Shown here in pieces: positions 1 through 6,029 of a DNA stretch of 15,623 bases. The notes under the pieces are model-generated. The model ran no database searches and was not told where the DNA came from. It was given only the letters and a program-made list of their open reading frames with translations. The DNA lies in NCBI GenBank assembly GCA_049297695.1, contig JBAQUT010000009.1, positions 1 through 15,623 on the forward strand. Reading direction: 5' to 3'. Every line of letters begins with the position of its first letter. The first letter of the stretch is position 1. The stretch is from JACKLD01 sp049297695 (GTDB lineage Bacteria; Pseudomonadota; Alphaproteobacteria; UBA2136; UBA6156). The translations under genes were made by a program, and so were the position numbers.

Positions 1-1
1 G

Positions 2-148
2 GTGCGCGAAATCACCGGTTTGGGCCTGAAAGAAGCCAAAGACCTCTCCGAAGCTGGCGGTATGCTGAAAGAAGGCGTGGCCATGAAGGACGCCGAAGAG
101 ATGAAGAAAAAATTGGAAGCCATTGGCGCCAAGGTGGAGCTTAAATAA
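2..148 (+). CDS. rplL: 50S ribosomal protein L7/L12, C-terminal part (5' end outside window)
   Basis: The first 48 codons of the window read as the C-terminal domain of ribosomal protein L7/L12. The segment VREITGLGLKEAKDL, followed by a KEG...EE.KKKLE.IGAKVELK tail ending in TAA, is the family signature. This domain forms the ribosomal stalk that recruits and activates elongation factors such as EF-Tu and EF-G. Only this domain is present; the N-terminal dimerisation part and hinge lie upstream of the window. The usual neighbours are rplJ upstream and rpoB directly downstream. Here a terminator and a small lipoprotein gene follow instead, so rpoBC is not next to rplL in this genome (or this contig is rearranged). 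The identification is very secure. Confidence 0.97.
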   Translation: MREITGLGLKEAKDLSEAGGMLKEGVAMKDAEEMKKKLEAIGAKVELK

Positions 149-179
149 CCTGAGCCCTTGCGAAGGTTAATTTAAGCCC

Positions 180-267
180 ATCCCAGACGGCTGGTTTTTG
201 TTGATGAGCTTTACGAATCACCAAAACCCCGATCTGGGATCTCCCTCCTCAGCCGAGGTGGGGAGAT
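180..267 (+). other. Two consecutive RNA hairpins in the rplL 3' region
   Basis: Bases 180-187 (ATCCCAGA) pair perfectly with 233-240. Inside that arm, 193-200 can pair with 222-228 (one bulge) and 202-205 with 217-220, giving a long stem-loop. A second stem pairs 239-250 with 255-267 around the loop AGCC, broken by one bulged base. The two stems share bases 239-240, so they may compete. With the terminator that follows, this makes three stacked structures downstream of the rplL stop. They could stabilise the 3' end, mark an RNase III processing site, or form a small 3'-derived RNA. The whole 149-459 stretch has no gene I can support; 307-459 shows no clear structure or convincing promoter. 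Confidence 0.6.
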
Positions 268-280
268 AAGCTTCTTCTGC

Positions 281-306
281 AAAAACCCCGCCTTGCGGGG
301 TTTTTT
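281..306 (+). terminator. Intrinsic terminator of the rplL transcript
   Basis: The stem AAAACCCCGC / GCGGGGTTTT closes on a very short loop and runs straight into TTTTTT, a textbook Rho-independent terminator. It ends the ribosomal protein operon before the lipoprotein gene. Confidence 0.93.
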
Positions 307-459
307 GTTATATTTTTGAATCTTCTACCATATATTGTGCCCAAGCTGTGTACTGCATACTTGCGCCATGCAGGGTTTTGAGGTTAAAGTGCCCTCCAAC
401 AAGTTAAGCGCCGACATGTTGCCAGCCCTAACTTGGTGAACAACCCAAGGAGACTCTCC

Positions 460-750
460 ATGAAAACCATCATCCTGGCCGCTGTTGCCGCCCTGACTTT
501 GGCCGCCTGCGAACCCGTGCATAACATTGCCCGCCAAAACACCTGCGCCTTTGCCGGTATTGAAGGCGTGGACACCCGCGAATGCGCTACCCGTGGCAGC
601 GGTATCTACAACCTGACCAAGGCCAGCCCCGTTGTTGTGTGGCACAACCCCCGCGAAACCATCCACATGGATAAAGCCGCGCCCGTAAAACACAAGCACG
701 TGAAGAAAAAACACAAAAAACACCGCCGCATGGCCAAAGTGTGCAAGTAA
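460..750 (+). CDS. Small lipoprotein with lysine/histidine-rich tail
   Basis: This is a 96-aa protein of unknown function. It opens with a lipoprotein signal: K2, a hydrophobic run (IILAAVAALTLAA) and the lipobox LAAC with the acylated cysteine at residue 17. The mature part has several cysteines that could form disulfides in the periplasm. It ends in a strongly basic stretch rich in Lys and His (roughly residues 75-96), which could bind nucleic acid, peptidoglycan, lipopolysaccharide or metal ions; that is inference. The ATG at 460 is chosen over the longer open frame from 433 because AAGGAG (447-452) sits seven bases ahead and the signal peptide starts exactly there. It stands alone between the rplL terminator and a palindromic terminator at 767-790. 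E18 follows the cysteine, so there is no Asp+2 inner-membrane retention signal, and the outer membrane is the likely site. Confidence 0.85.
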   Translation: MKTIILAAVAALTLAACEPVHNIARQNTCAFAGIEGVDTRECATRGSGIYNLTKASPVVVWHNPRETIHMDKAAPVKHKHVKKKHKKHRRMAKVCK

Positions 751-766
751 CTCTTGCTGCATCAAG

Positions 767-790
767 CAAAGGCCCCTGCAGGGGCCTTTG
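767..790. terminator. Palindromic, probably bidirectional terminator
   Basis: A perfect palindrome (CAAAGGCCCC TGCA GGGGCCTTTG) lies between the stop of the plus-strand lipoprotein gene (750) and the end of the leftward rpoD-side gene block (827). The U-tract is short on both sides. Its place between converging genes suggests that it ends both transcripts. Confidence 0.7.
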
Positions 791-826
791 TGTTGGATAG
801 ATAAGAAACGTGAGAGTTAAATCTGG

Positions 827-976
827 TTAAAGGTTATGGTTGATATTCGGGGCATCCAGCACTTCGACTTCGGTGCTGGGGGTTTCGATAGGGTTCAGCG
901 TTTCGGCACGTTCATAATAGCCTGCGCAGGCAGCAAGGCTTAATCCATATATGGCTATCCACAACGTCCGGCACAT
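827..976 (-). CDS. Very small lipoprotein (49 aa)
   Basis: A 49-codon reading frame on the minus strand begins MCRTLWIAIYGLSLAACAG and ends ...NHNL, then TAA. The hydrophobic run followed by LAAC (Cys17) is a clear lipobox. The mature peptide would be only about 33 residues, with two tyrosines near the anchor and an acidic, Pro/Thr-rich remainder. Its ATG lies inside the last codons of the upstream minus-strand gene (955-1281), a 22-base overlap in another frame that fits translational coupling; the upstream AGAGAG is only a weak ribosome binding site. It is the last gene of the leftward dnaG-rpoD block. Function is unknown. Many alphaproteobacteria carry tiny LAAC lipoproteins of this kind, and the signal sequence is the main reason for believing it is real. 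Confidence 0.65.
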   Translation of the reverse strand: MCRTLWIAIYGLSLAACAGYYERAETLNPIETPSTEVEVLDAPNINHNL

Positions 977-1281
977 AAACTCTCTGTAAGGCAATCTTGC
1001 TGCAAAGGGAAGCCTGTTTCATCTATTTTTGGAGGGCATGATGGTACTTTTACCCACAAGAACATAACATAAGGAGGCATATTTTCATCCAATCCCACGA
1101 AAGGATTCTCGGCATCATGTTCATTGGGGACAACCCACACATGCATCCCAAACCATGTAAACGAAACTGCTTGCCCGTTGTTATCCAACATCATGCTGCG
1201 GGCAAATTGCTTGAGCATCATGCCCCGAAACGATACCGTGCTCAGCAAGGTTTCCTTGCTCCAATCCACTCGCTGTACCAT
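955..1281 (-). CDS. Unknown 108-aa protein directly after rpoD
   Basis: I do not recognise this protein. It begins MVQRVDWSKETLL, contains an aromatic, Met-rich middle (FTWFGMHVWVVP) and a Cys-containing tail, and has no signal peptide or clear membrane span. The ATG at 1281 is preferred to the TTG at 1293 because GAGG, which overlaps the rpoD stop codon, sits six bases ahead of it; the gene starts just nine bases after rpoD ends and should be cotranscribed and perhaps coupled. Base composition is lower in GC than rpoD. Its 3' end overlaps the start of the 49-aa lipoprotein. The tight packing supports a real gene, but no function can be read from the sequence. Confidence 0.6.
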   Translation of the reverse strand: MVQRVDWSKETLLSTVSFRGMMLKQFARSMMLDNNGQAVSFTWFGMHVWVVPNEHDAENPFVGLDENMPPYVMFLWVKVPSCPPKIDETGFPLQQDCLTESLCAGRCG

Positions 1282-1289
1282 GAAAAACC

Positions 1290-3275
1290 TCAATTATCCG
1301 AATAGCTTTTGATGACCCGCGCGCGGCTGGGGTGGCGGAGTTTTTTCAGAGCCTTGGCTTCAATCTGACGAATCCGCTCGCGGGTTACGTTAAACTGTTG
1401 CCCCACTTCTTCCAGCGTGTGGTCGGTGCTCATCCCGATACCGAACCGCATGCGGAGCACGCGTTCTTCACGGGGGGTGAGCGATGCCAACACTTGGGTC
1501 ACGCTGTCGCGCATGCTGCTGTTCACGGCGGCATCCAAGGGCATCACGGCGTTGGTATCTTCAATAAAGTCGCCCAGGTTGCTATCTTCTTCGTCGCCCA
1601 CGGGGGTTTCCAAGCTGATGGGTTCTTTGGCGATTTTTTGCACCTTGCGCACTTTATCCACCGGCATTTGCAGCTTTTTAGCCAATTCTTCCGGCGTGGG
1701 TTCGCGGCCCAAATCGTTCATCATCTGGCGCTGGGTGCGGTTCAGTTTGTTGATGGTTTCGATCATGTGTACGGGGATGCGGATGGTGCGGGCTTGGTCG
1801 GCAATGCTGCGGGTAATGGCCTGACGGATCCACCACGTGGCATAGGTGCTGAACTTGTAGCCGCGGCGGTACTCAAACTTATCCACGGCTTTCATCAGGC
1901 CGATGTTGCCTTCTTGAATCAAATCTAGGAACTGCAACCCACGGTTCACGTATTTTTTGGCGATGCTGATAACCAAGCGCAGGTTGGCTTCCACCATTTC
2001 TTTTTTGGCAACCGCAGCTTCGCGTTCGCCTTTGCGCACTTGGCCGTTCAGTTTTTTAAACTCCTCTACCGTCAGACCAAAGGGATTGGTCAACTCGGTC
2101 AGCTGTTCGCGGGCCGTTTCAAATTTTTTCTCAACCTTTTTGATGTTTTTGGCAAAACCTTTGTCTTTTTTAGCCAAGTTGGCCAAAAACTTCTCGTCGT
2201 TTTCATGGCCCAAATACATTTCCAAAAACGTCATGCGGTTGGCACCGGCATCCACCGCCATACGCAGCAGGTCGCCTTCGTGCTTGGTCAGCTGTTTGCT
2301 CACGTCGTAAAGGCCGTGCATCAGCTCTTCCACGCGACTGGGAGTTAAGGGAACCTCGCGGATCAGCGGCTTCATTTTATCAATAATGCTGCTGTGCTTC
2401 TTCAACAGTTTGGCGTCGGTAGGGGCTTCCAAGCGCTGAGAATCCAGTTTGGCCAGCTCTTTAAAATGCTTGCGCAGCGCCGTAAACGTTTCCGTCAGGC
2501 GGGGCATCAGCTCGGCTTCCATGGCGGCCAGGCTTACCACTTCGGCTTCTTCGTCTACCTCTTCAGCAACTTCGCCTTCCACGGCTTCGCCCTCCGCCTT
2601 GGCGGGTTTGTCATCGCTCTTTTCATCAGCGGCGGCTATGGCGTTGGGTTTTTCCTCAATTTCCTCACCTTCTTTGGCGTTCAGGGCCGCTTCGCTTTGG
2701 GCCAGCTCGTCGGGGCTGGGGCCTAGGGCGGCGGCCAAATCTACTACATCACGGAGGAAGCGTTCTTTGTTTTCCACCTGCGTAAACCAGCTCAACACTT
2801 TGCCGTAGCTCCAGCTGGTGGAGAACAAGCCATCCGAGAGCTTCAGCTTGCCCGCTTCAATACGCTTGGCCAGTTCCACTTCGCCTTCGCGGGTCAGCAA
2901 TTCCACGCTGCCCATTTCGCGCAGGTACATCCGCACGGGGTCGTCGGTGCGGCCGTAATCGCCCGCCACGGCGTTGGCGGGTTGGGGCCCAATCACGGCG
3001 GCTTCTTTGCGGCTTACGTTGCCAAAAAATGCGGGATGAGAAGTAAGGATGTCGGCATCGCCTTCTTCAGCCCCCTCTTTGGCGGGTTTGCTGGTGCCCA
3101 CCATGGCGGTTAGGTCGGCATCGTCTTCGTCGTCGTCGTTGCTCACCACGGGTTCGGCGGCAACGGCCACGGGCTCGTCGTCCAACATCTGTTCGGCCAG
3201 CATGCCTTCTTCGTCCAGTACCTCGTCGTTTTTAACGGTTTTTGAAGCTGTTTTTGGTGACGCCATGGTACCCAT
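1290..3275 (-). CDS. rpoD: Primary RNA polymerase sigma factor (sigma-70, RpoD)
   Basis: RpoD directs RNA polymerase to housekeeping promoters. With the start at 3275 the protein is 661 aa. Region 1.2 is at about 107-141 (DPVRMYLREMGSVELL), followed by a long non-conserved region with acidic runs. Region 2 is at about 426-500 (NLRLVISIAKKYVNRGL, LIQEGNIGLMKAVDKFEY, YATWWIRQAI), covering core binding, -10 recognition and melting. Region 3 follows, and region 4 ends the protein, with the -35 helix in VTRERIRQIEAKALKKLRHPSR. The first ~100 residues are acidic and low-complexity and do not show the usual region 1.1 fold. Two ATGs are possible: 3275 (MGTMASP) and 3266 (MASP). The purine tract GGGGAG lies next to the first and ten bases before the second, so the exact start is open. 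It follows dnaG by 40 bases and has its own promoter in that gap. Confidence 0.97.
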   Translation of the reverse strand: MGTMASPKTASKTVKNDEVLDEEGMLAEQMLDDEPVAVAAEPVVSNDDDEDDADLTAMVGTSKPAKEGAEEGDADILTSHPAFFGNVSRKEAAVIGPQPANAVAGDYGRTDDPVRMYLREMGSVELLTREGEVELAKRIEAGKLKLSDGLFSTSWSYGKVLSWFTQVENKERFLRDVVDLAAALGPSPDELAQSEAALNAKEGEEIEEKPNAIAAADEKSDDKPAKAEGEAVEGEVAEEVDEEAEVVSLAAMEAELMPRLTETFTALRKHFKELAKLDSQRLEAPTDAKLLKKHSSIIDKMKPLIREVPLTPSRVEELMHGLYDVSKQLTKHEGDLLRMAVDAGANRMTFLEMYLGHENDEKFLANLAKKDKGFAKNIKKVEKKFETAREQLTELTNPFGLTVEEFKKLNGQVRKGEREAAVAKKEMVEANLRLVISIAKKYVNRGLQFLDLIQEGNIGLMKAVDKFEYRRGYKFSTYATWWIRQAITRSIADQARTIRIPVHMIETINKLNRTQRQMMNDLGREPTPEELAKKLQMPVDKVRKVQKIAKEPISLETPVGDEEDSNLGDFIEDTNAVMPLDAAVNSSMRDSVTQVLASLTPREERVLRMRFGIGMSTDHTLEEVGQQFNVTRERIRQIEAKALKKLRHPSRARVIKSYSDN

Positions 3276-3296
3276 TCTCCCCTGTTTTACCCTTGT

Positions 3297-3305
3297 ATTA
3301 TACCA
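3297..3305 (-). promoter_or_regulatory. Extended -10 promoter for rpoD
   Basis: On the minus strand, between dnaG and rpoD, the sequence reads TGGTATAAT: a perfect -10 box with the TGn extension. No good -35 box lies 16-18 bases upstream. Transcription would start about 15 bases before the ATG at 3275, leaving room for the GGGGAG ribosome binding site. rpoD can therefore be transcribed independently of dnaG. Confidence 0.6.
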
Positions 3306-3315
3306 TCCAGACCCC

Positions 3316-5115
3316 TTACATGGGCCTCTCACGTTCCAATGTCAAGGTGTCGGCCTCAACTTGGGCGCCATCTGCATTCAAATCTTTGAACTTGTTCCAT
3401 TGTTCCGGGTCATTCCAATCCATGTCTTTCAAGGTGGCTTTGCGGAGCTCCAGATTGTGTTGGTGGTGGTACCACCCCGTAAACACGCGCTCAAACTCGG
3501 CTTGGGGGTTGGTGGCGTCTTCTTCCAGCCCCGCAACCCCGGTGCTGCGCACCAGCTCGGCCACTGTGCTGGCGTGGGGGCCGCTGGCCAAATCGTCTTT
3601 CATCTCCTCGCCGCCCAAACGGTGAATGGCGTGGGCGCGCATCAGGTGCTGGGCCAGCTCGCTCATGGGGCCTTTGGGGAAGTCCAGCTTGGTGAAACTT
3701 TCCACCACGTGGGGGAACATCTCAGGCCAACGGCACACCAAGGCCAGCATGTAGCGGGCGCCCGCATCGCCTTGCACGGCGGGGCGGTAATCGGCGGGGG
3801 CTTTGTCATCGCGCGCTTTCACGCGACTGGCGGCGGGGCTGTCGGGTTTCAAGCTGGCGGTGCGGGTGGCTTGGTAGGCTTTTTCTTTAAAAATCTGCTG
3901 GTATGCTTTGCGCACAATGGAGTTTTTAATGCGGGAGAGCAGCCCTCCCACCTCGCCTTGCAGGGCGGCGCGGCCATCCGCCGTGGTCAGGTCGGCGTCT
4001 TGCAGAACATGCTGCCACAACACTTGCTCCAGCGGCACGGGCTGGGCTAACAGCTGGCGGAAGGTAGCCAGGCCATCTTTCTGGATGAGGCTGTCCGGGT
4101 CTTCTCCGCTAGGCAACGTTACAAATTGGAGAGTTTTGCCGGGTTCCAAAATAGGAAGTACTTTCTCGGCAGCGCGGATGGCGGCCGCTTTGCCCGCCGC
4201 ATCGCCATCCAAGCACACAATCGGGGCGCTATCATGCCGCCACAACAGGGAAATATGGTCTTCCGTAATGCTGGTGCCCAACGGCGCCACAGCGGTTTTA
4301 AAGCCCGCTTGGTACAGGGCAATCACGTCCATGTAGCCTTCCACCACCGTCAGTTGGCCGCCTTGCTTCAGGGCAGGTTTGGCGCGGTGCAGGTTGTACA
4401 GCAAAAAGCCTTTGTTGAAGTACGGGGTTTCGGGGCTGTTCAAGTATTTAGGTTCGCCTTGGTCCAAAATCCGCCCGCCAAAGCCCACCACGCGGGCGCT
4501 GGCATCGTGGATGGGGAACATCACCCGTCCCCGAAAACGGTCGTAATCGCCCTTCCCCTTGGTGCTGGCGATGGTCAGACCCGCCTCTTTCAACACCTCG
4601 CCGCTAAATCCTTCGGTGGTCAGGGCGTTGTGCAGGGTGGTCCAGTCCTCTGGCGCATAACCCAACCCAAACTCTTCAATGGTGGCCACACTCAAGGCCC
4701 GCTTGGCCAAATACGCCGAACCAGGGCTATGGGGTAAACATTTTTGAAAGTGCGCCACCGCCCGCTCCAACGCCTTCAACCCATCGTTGCGACGGGCTTC
4801 GGCCTTGGGGTCGTAGTTTTCAGGCTTAGGCAGGGCCACACCCGCCTGCTTGGCCAACCGCTCCACCACCTCGGGGAAGGTTCCGCCTTGGGTTTCTTGC
4901 ACAAACCCAAAAATATCGCCCCCCGCCCCGCAGCCAAAGCAGTAGTAATTGCCTTCCTCACGCACATGGAAACTGGGCGATTTTTCGTTATGGAACGGGC
5001 AGTTGCCCCACCAGTACTTGCCTTTTTTCTTGAGGGTTGGCACGGTTTTCCGCACCTCATCCACCAAGTTGATGCGGGCTTTGATCTGGTCAAGCAGGGC
5101 GGGGCTAAAACGCAC
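3316..5115 (-). CDS. dnaG: DNA primase
   Basis: DnaG makes the RNA primers for leading-start and lagging-strand DNA synthesis at the replication fork. The 599-aa protein has the N-terminal zinc-binding domain (Cys39, His42, Cys59, Cys62 in CPFHNEKSPSF...YYCFGCG). The RNA polymerase core follows, with FRGRVMFPIHD near 194-204 and a TOPRIM fold holding the metal ligands Glu259 (VVEGYMD) and Asp303/Asp305 (CLDGDAAGK). The C-terminal third should be the helicase-binding domain and is poorly conserved. The start is GTG at 5115: MRFSP is the standard alphaproteobacterial beginning and no earlier in-frame start fits. No Shine-Dalgarno sequence is visible; instead TATAAA ends five bases upstream, suggesting a leaderless message. 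It precedes rpoD in the common alphaproteobacterial order. A 56-aa gene lies 38 bases upstream on the same strand. Confidence 0.97.
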   Translation of the reverse strand: MRFSPALLDQIKARINLVDEVRKTVPTLKKKGKYWWGNCPFHNEKSPSFHVREEGNYYCFGCGAGGDIFGFVQETQGGTFPEVVERLAKQAGVALPKPENYDPKAEARRNDGLKALERAVAHFQKCLPHSPGSAYLAKRALSVATIEEFGLGYAPEDWTTLHNALTTEGFSGEVLKEAGLTIASTKGKGDYDRFRGRVMFPIHDASARVVGFGGRILDQGEPKYLNSPETPYFNKGFLLYNLHRAKPALKQGGQLTVVEGYMDVIALYQAGFKTAVAPLGTSITEDHISLLWRHDSAPIVCLDGDAAGKAAAIRAAEKVLPILEPGKTLQFVTLPSGEDPDSLIQKDGLATFRQLLAQPVPLEQVLWQHVLQDADLTTADGRAALQGEVGGLLSRIKNSIVRKAYQQIFKEKAYQATRTASLKPDSPAASRVKARDDKAPADYRPAVQGDAGARYMLALVCRWPEMFPHVVESFTKLDFPKGPMSELAQHLMRAHAIHRLGGEEMKDDLASGPHASTVAELVRSTGVAGLEEDATNPQAEFERVFTGWYHHQHNLELRKATLKDMDWNDPEQWNKFKDLNADGAQVEADTLTLERERPM

Positions 5116-5120
5116 GGTTT

Positions 5121-5149
5121 TTTATACCAAAGAACCGGGCCTGTGGCTA
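5121..5149 (-). promoter_or_regulatory. Candidate promoter giving a leaderless dnaG message
   Basis: On the minus strand, TAGCCA (5149-5144), 17 bases, then TATAAA (5126-5121) sit so that transcription would begin at or within two bases of the dnaG GTG. The -35 box is a four-of-six match. No ribosome binding site lies between. Confidence 0.5.
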
Positions 5150-5153
5150 GGGG

Positions 5154-5324
5154 TTAACGGCTACCAGTTCGGTCTTCATCTTCGGCCGGTACGCTGGGTT
5201 GGGCTTCGGCGGCGTCGCGGGCTTGGCGCTCGGCAGCTAACCGTTCAATCTCGGCCAACACCCTATCAGCTTCACAGAGGTAACCATCGCGGGTATGGCG
5301 TCGTTTGGAACGGGATTCGCACAT
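5154..5324 (-). CDS. Small charged protein (56 aa), unknown
   Basis: This 56-aa protein begins MCESRSKRRHTRDGYLC and continues with a charged helical stretch (ADRVLAEIERLAAERQARDAAEA, roughly 19-41) whose heptad spacing of Leu/Ile/Ala suggests a short coiled coil, then an acidic, Pro-rich tail. The basic head and two early cysteines could bind nucleic acid or a partner; I do not recognise a family. The ATG at 5324 is supported by AGGAAAG about eight bases ahead and by a promoter upstream; the longer frame from 5417 would read through that promoter. It lies 38 bases upstream of dnaG on the same strand and diverges from greA. In many alphaproteobacteria a yqeY-like gene precedes dnaG, but this is not one. 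Confidence 0.65.
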   Translation of the reverse strand: MCESRSKRRHTRDGYLCEADRVLAEIERLAAERQARDAAEAQPSVPAEDEDRTGSR

Positions 5325-5346
5325 GGTGTTTACTTTCCTTTCGGTG

Positions 5347-5375
5347 CATATAGTATACTTTAAACCATCTCGCAA
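5347..5375 (-). promoter_or_regulatory. Promoter of the 56-aa gene (divergent from greA)
   Basis: On the minus strand, TTGCGA (5375-5370) and TATATG (5352-5347) are separated by exactly 17 bases, each a four-of-six match. Transcription would start near 5340, leaving a short leader that contains the AGGAAAG ribosome binding site. Confidence 0.5.
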
Positions 5376-5391
5376 GGGGTTGCATGGGGGG

Positions 5392-5397
5392 TATAAT
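5392..5397 (+). promoter_or_regulatory. greA promoter (-10 box)
   Basis: A perfect TATAAT lies about 70 bases upstream of the greA start codon. The -35 position (CTCGCA with a 17-base spacer) is weak, which may mean that the promoter needs an activator or is tuned by other signals. The predicted transcription start is near 5404, giving a leader of about 60 bases that contains a hairpin. Confidence 0.55.
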
Positions 5398-5416
5398 CGT
5401 GTATGATGCTGCAACA

Positions 5417-5450
5417 AGTCCCGCAGGGGCTGTTTTTATTCTGTTTTTTT
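5417..5450 (+). terminator. Attenuator-like hairpin in the greA leader
   Basis: Bases 5417-5422 (AGTCCC) pair with 5426-5431 (GGGGCT), including one G-U pair, around a three-base loop. TTTTT and then a second run of seven T follow, all upstream of the GAGGAGG ribosome binding site. This is the form of a weak intrinsic terminator placed between promoter and gene. E. coli greA also has a leader terminator, which yields the GraL short RNAs, so transcriptional self-control is a plausible role. Confidence 0.5.
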
Positions 5451-5465
5451 GAGGAGGAAAGTACT

Positions 5466-5948
5466 ATGGAACGCGTACCGATGACCATTTACGGCCATGC
5501 CAAACTGAGCGCCGAGTTGAAGGATTTGCAGCTGAACCAGCGCCCCGCCATTATTGCGGCGATTGACGAAGCCCGCGGCCATGGCGACTTGAAAGAAAAC
5601 GCCGAATACCATGCCGCCAAAAACCAACAAGGGTTTATTGAAGGCCGCATTGCCGAGCTGGACAGCAAACTGAGCCGTGCCGATATTATTGACCCCACCA
5701 AACACAAAGGCGCCAAAGCCGTGTTGGGCGCCACCATGACCGTGGTGGACGACAACGACAAAGAGCATGTTTACGCCTTGGTGGGGCCGGATGAAGCCGA
5801 TATGAGCAAAAACCTGCTCTCCACCAGCAGCCCCCTGGGCCGTGCCATGCTGGGCAAAGGCGTGGGCGACGAGGTGGTGTTTGTGGCCCCCAGCGGCAAA
5901 AAAACCTACGAAGTGTTGAAGGTGGAATTTAAGGTGATTGCGGTGTAG
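5466..5948 (+). CDS. greA: Transcription elongation factor GreA
   Basis: GreA rescues backtracked RNA polymerase by stimulating cleavage of the extruded RNA 3' end through the secondary channel. The 160-aa length is standard. The N-terminal coiled coil carries the functional tip in ARGHGDLKENAEYHAAK, with the acidic pair Asp41 and Glu44. The C-terminal FKBP-like domain (about 80-160) includes SPLGRAMLGKGVGDEV and the closing KKTYEVLKVE. The ATG at 5466 is chosen because GAGGAGG (5451-5457) sits eight bases upstream and MERVPMT is the family start; the longer frame from 5403 only reads through the leader. The gene stands alone and diverges from the dnaG block. In many alphaproteobacteria it neighbours carAB, which are not seen here. 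A 30-base dispersed repeat begins seven bases after its stop codon. Confidence 0.97.
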   Translation: MERVPMTIYGHAKLSAELKDLQLNQRPAIIAAIDEARGHGDLKENAEYHAAKNQQGFIEGRIAELDSKLSRADIIDPTKHKGAKAVLGATMTVVDDNDKEHVYALVGPDEADMSKNLLSTSSPLGRAMLGKGVGDEVVFVAPSGKKTYEVLKVEFKVIAV

Positions 5949-5955
5949 AGAAGAC

Positions 5956-5985
5956 GTTGATGGTTGTTAGTTGTTGGTTATAAAC
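5956..5985 (+). repeat. 7-base-period dispersed repeat, copy after greA
   Basis: The copy is built of units GGTTGTT, AGTTGTT and GGTTATA preceded by GTTGAT. It matches the copy at 8267-8296 at about 24 of 30 positions by my hand count, including an identical first 12 bases. It lies in the short gap between greA and tsaC. Confidence 0.7.
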
Positions 5986-6029
5986 ATGTTTGAGTATCGT
6001 GGTATTGGTAGGTATTCTTCATCCCAAGC

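Noticed and set aside
307..459. Promoter for the first lipoprotein gene
   Set aside because: AT-rich hexamers such as TTGAAT and TATATT occur, but none are correctly spaced, so I could not place a promoter with any confidence.
325..765. 146-codon minus-strand frame over the first lipoprotein gene
   Set aside because: The plus strand has a clear lipobox signal peptide and a ribosome binding site; the minus frame also reads through the palindromic terminator region and looks like a shadow.
3049..4050. Long plus-strand open frame (333 codons) opposite dnaG and the start of rpoD
   Set aside because: It is antisense to two certain genes and its Ser/Gly/His/Phe-rich composition is what the reverse of GC-rich coding DNA gives. 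Similar frames opposite rpoD (1332-1928), dnaG (4126-4737) and mutL (11087-11590) were dropped for the same reason.
5403..5465. Longer greA reading frame starting at 5403
   Set aside because: The extra residues are the leader hairpin and T-runs; the real start is after GAGGAGG at 5466.
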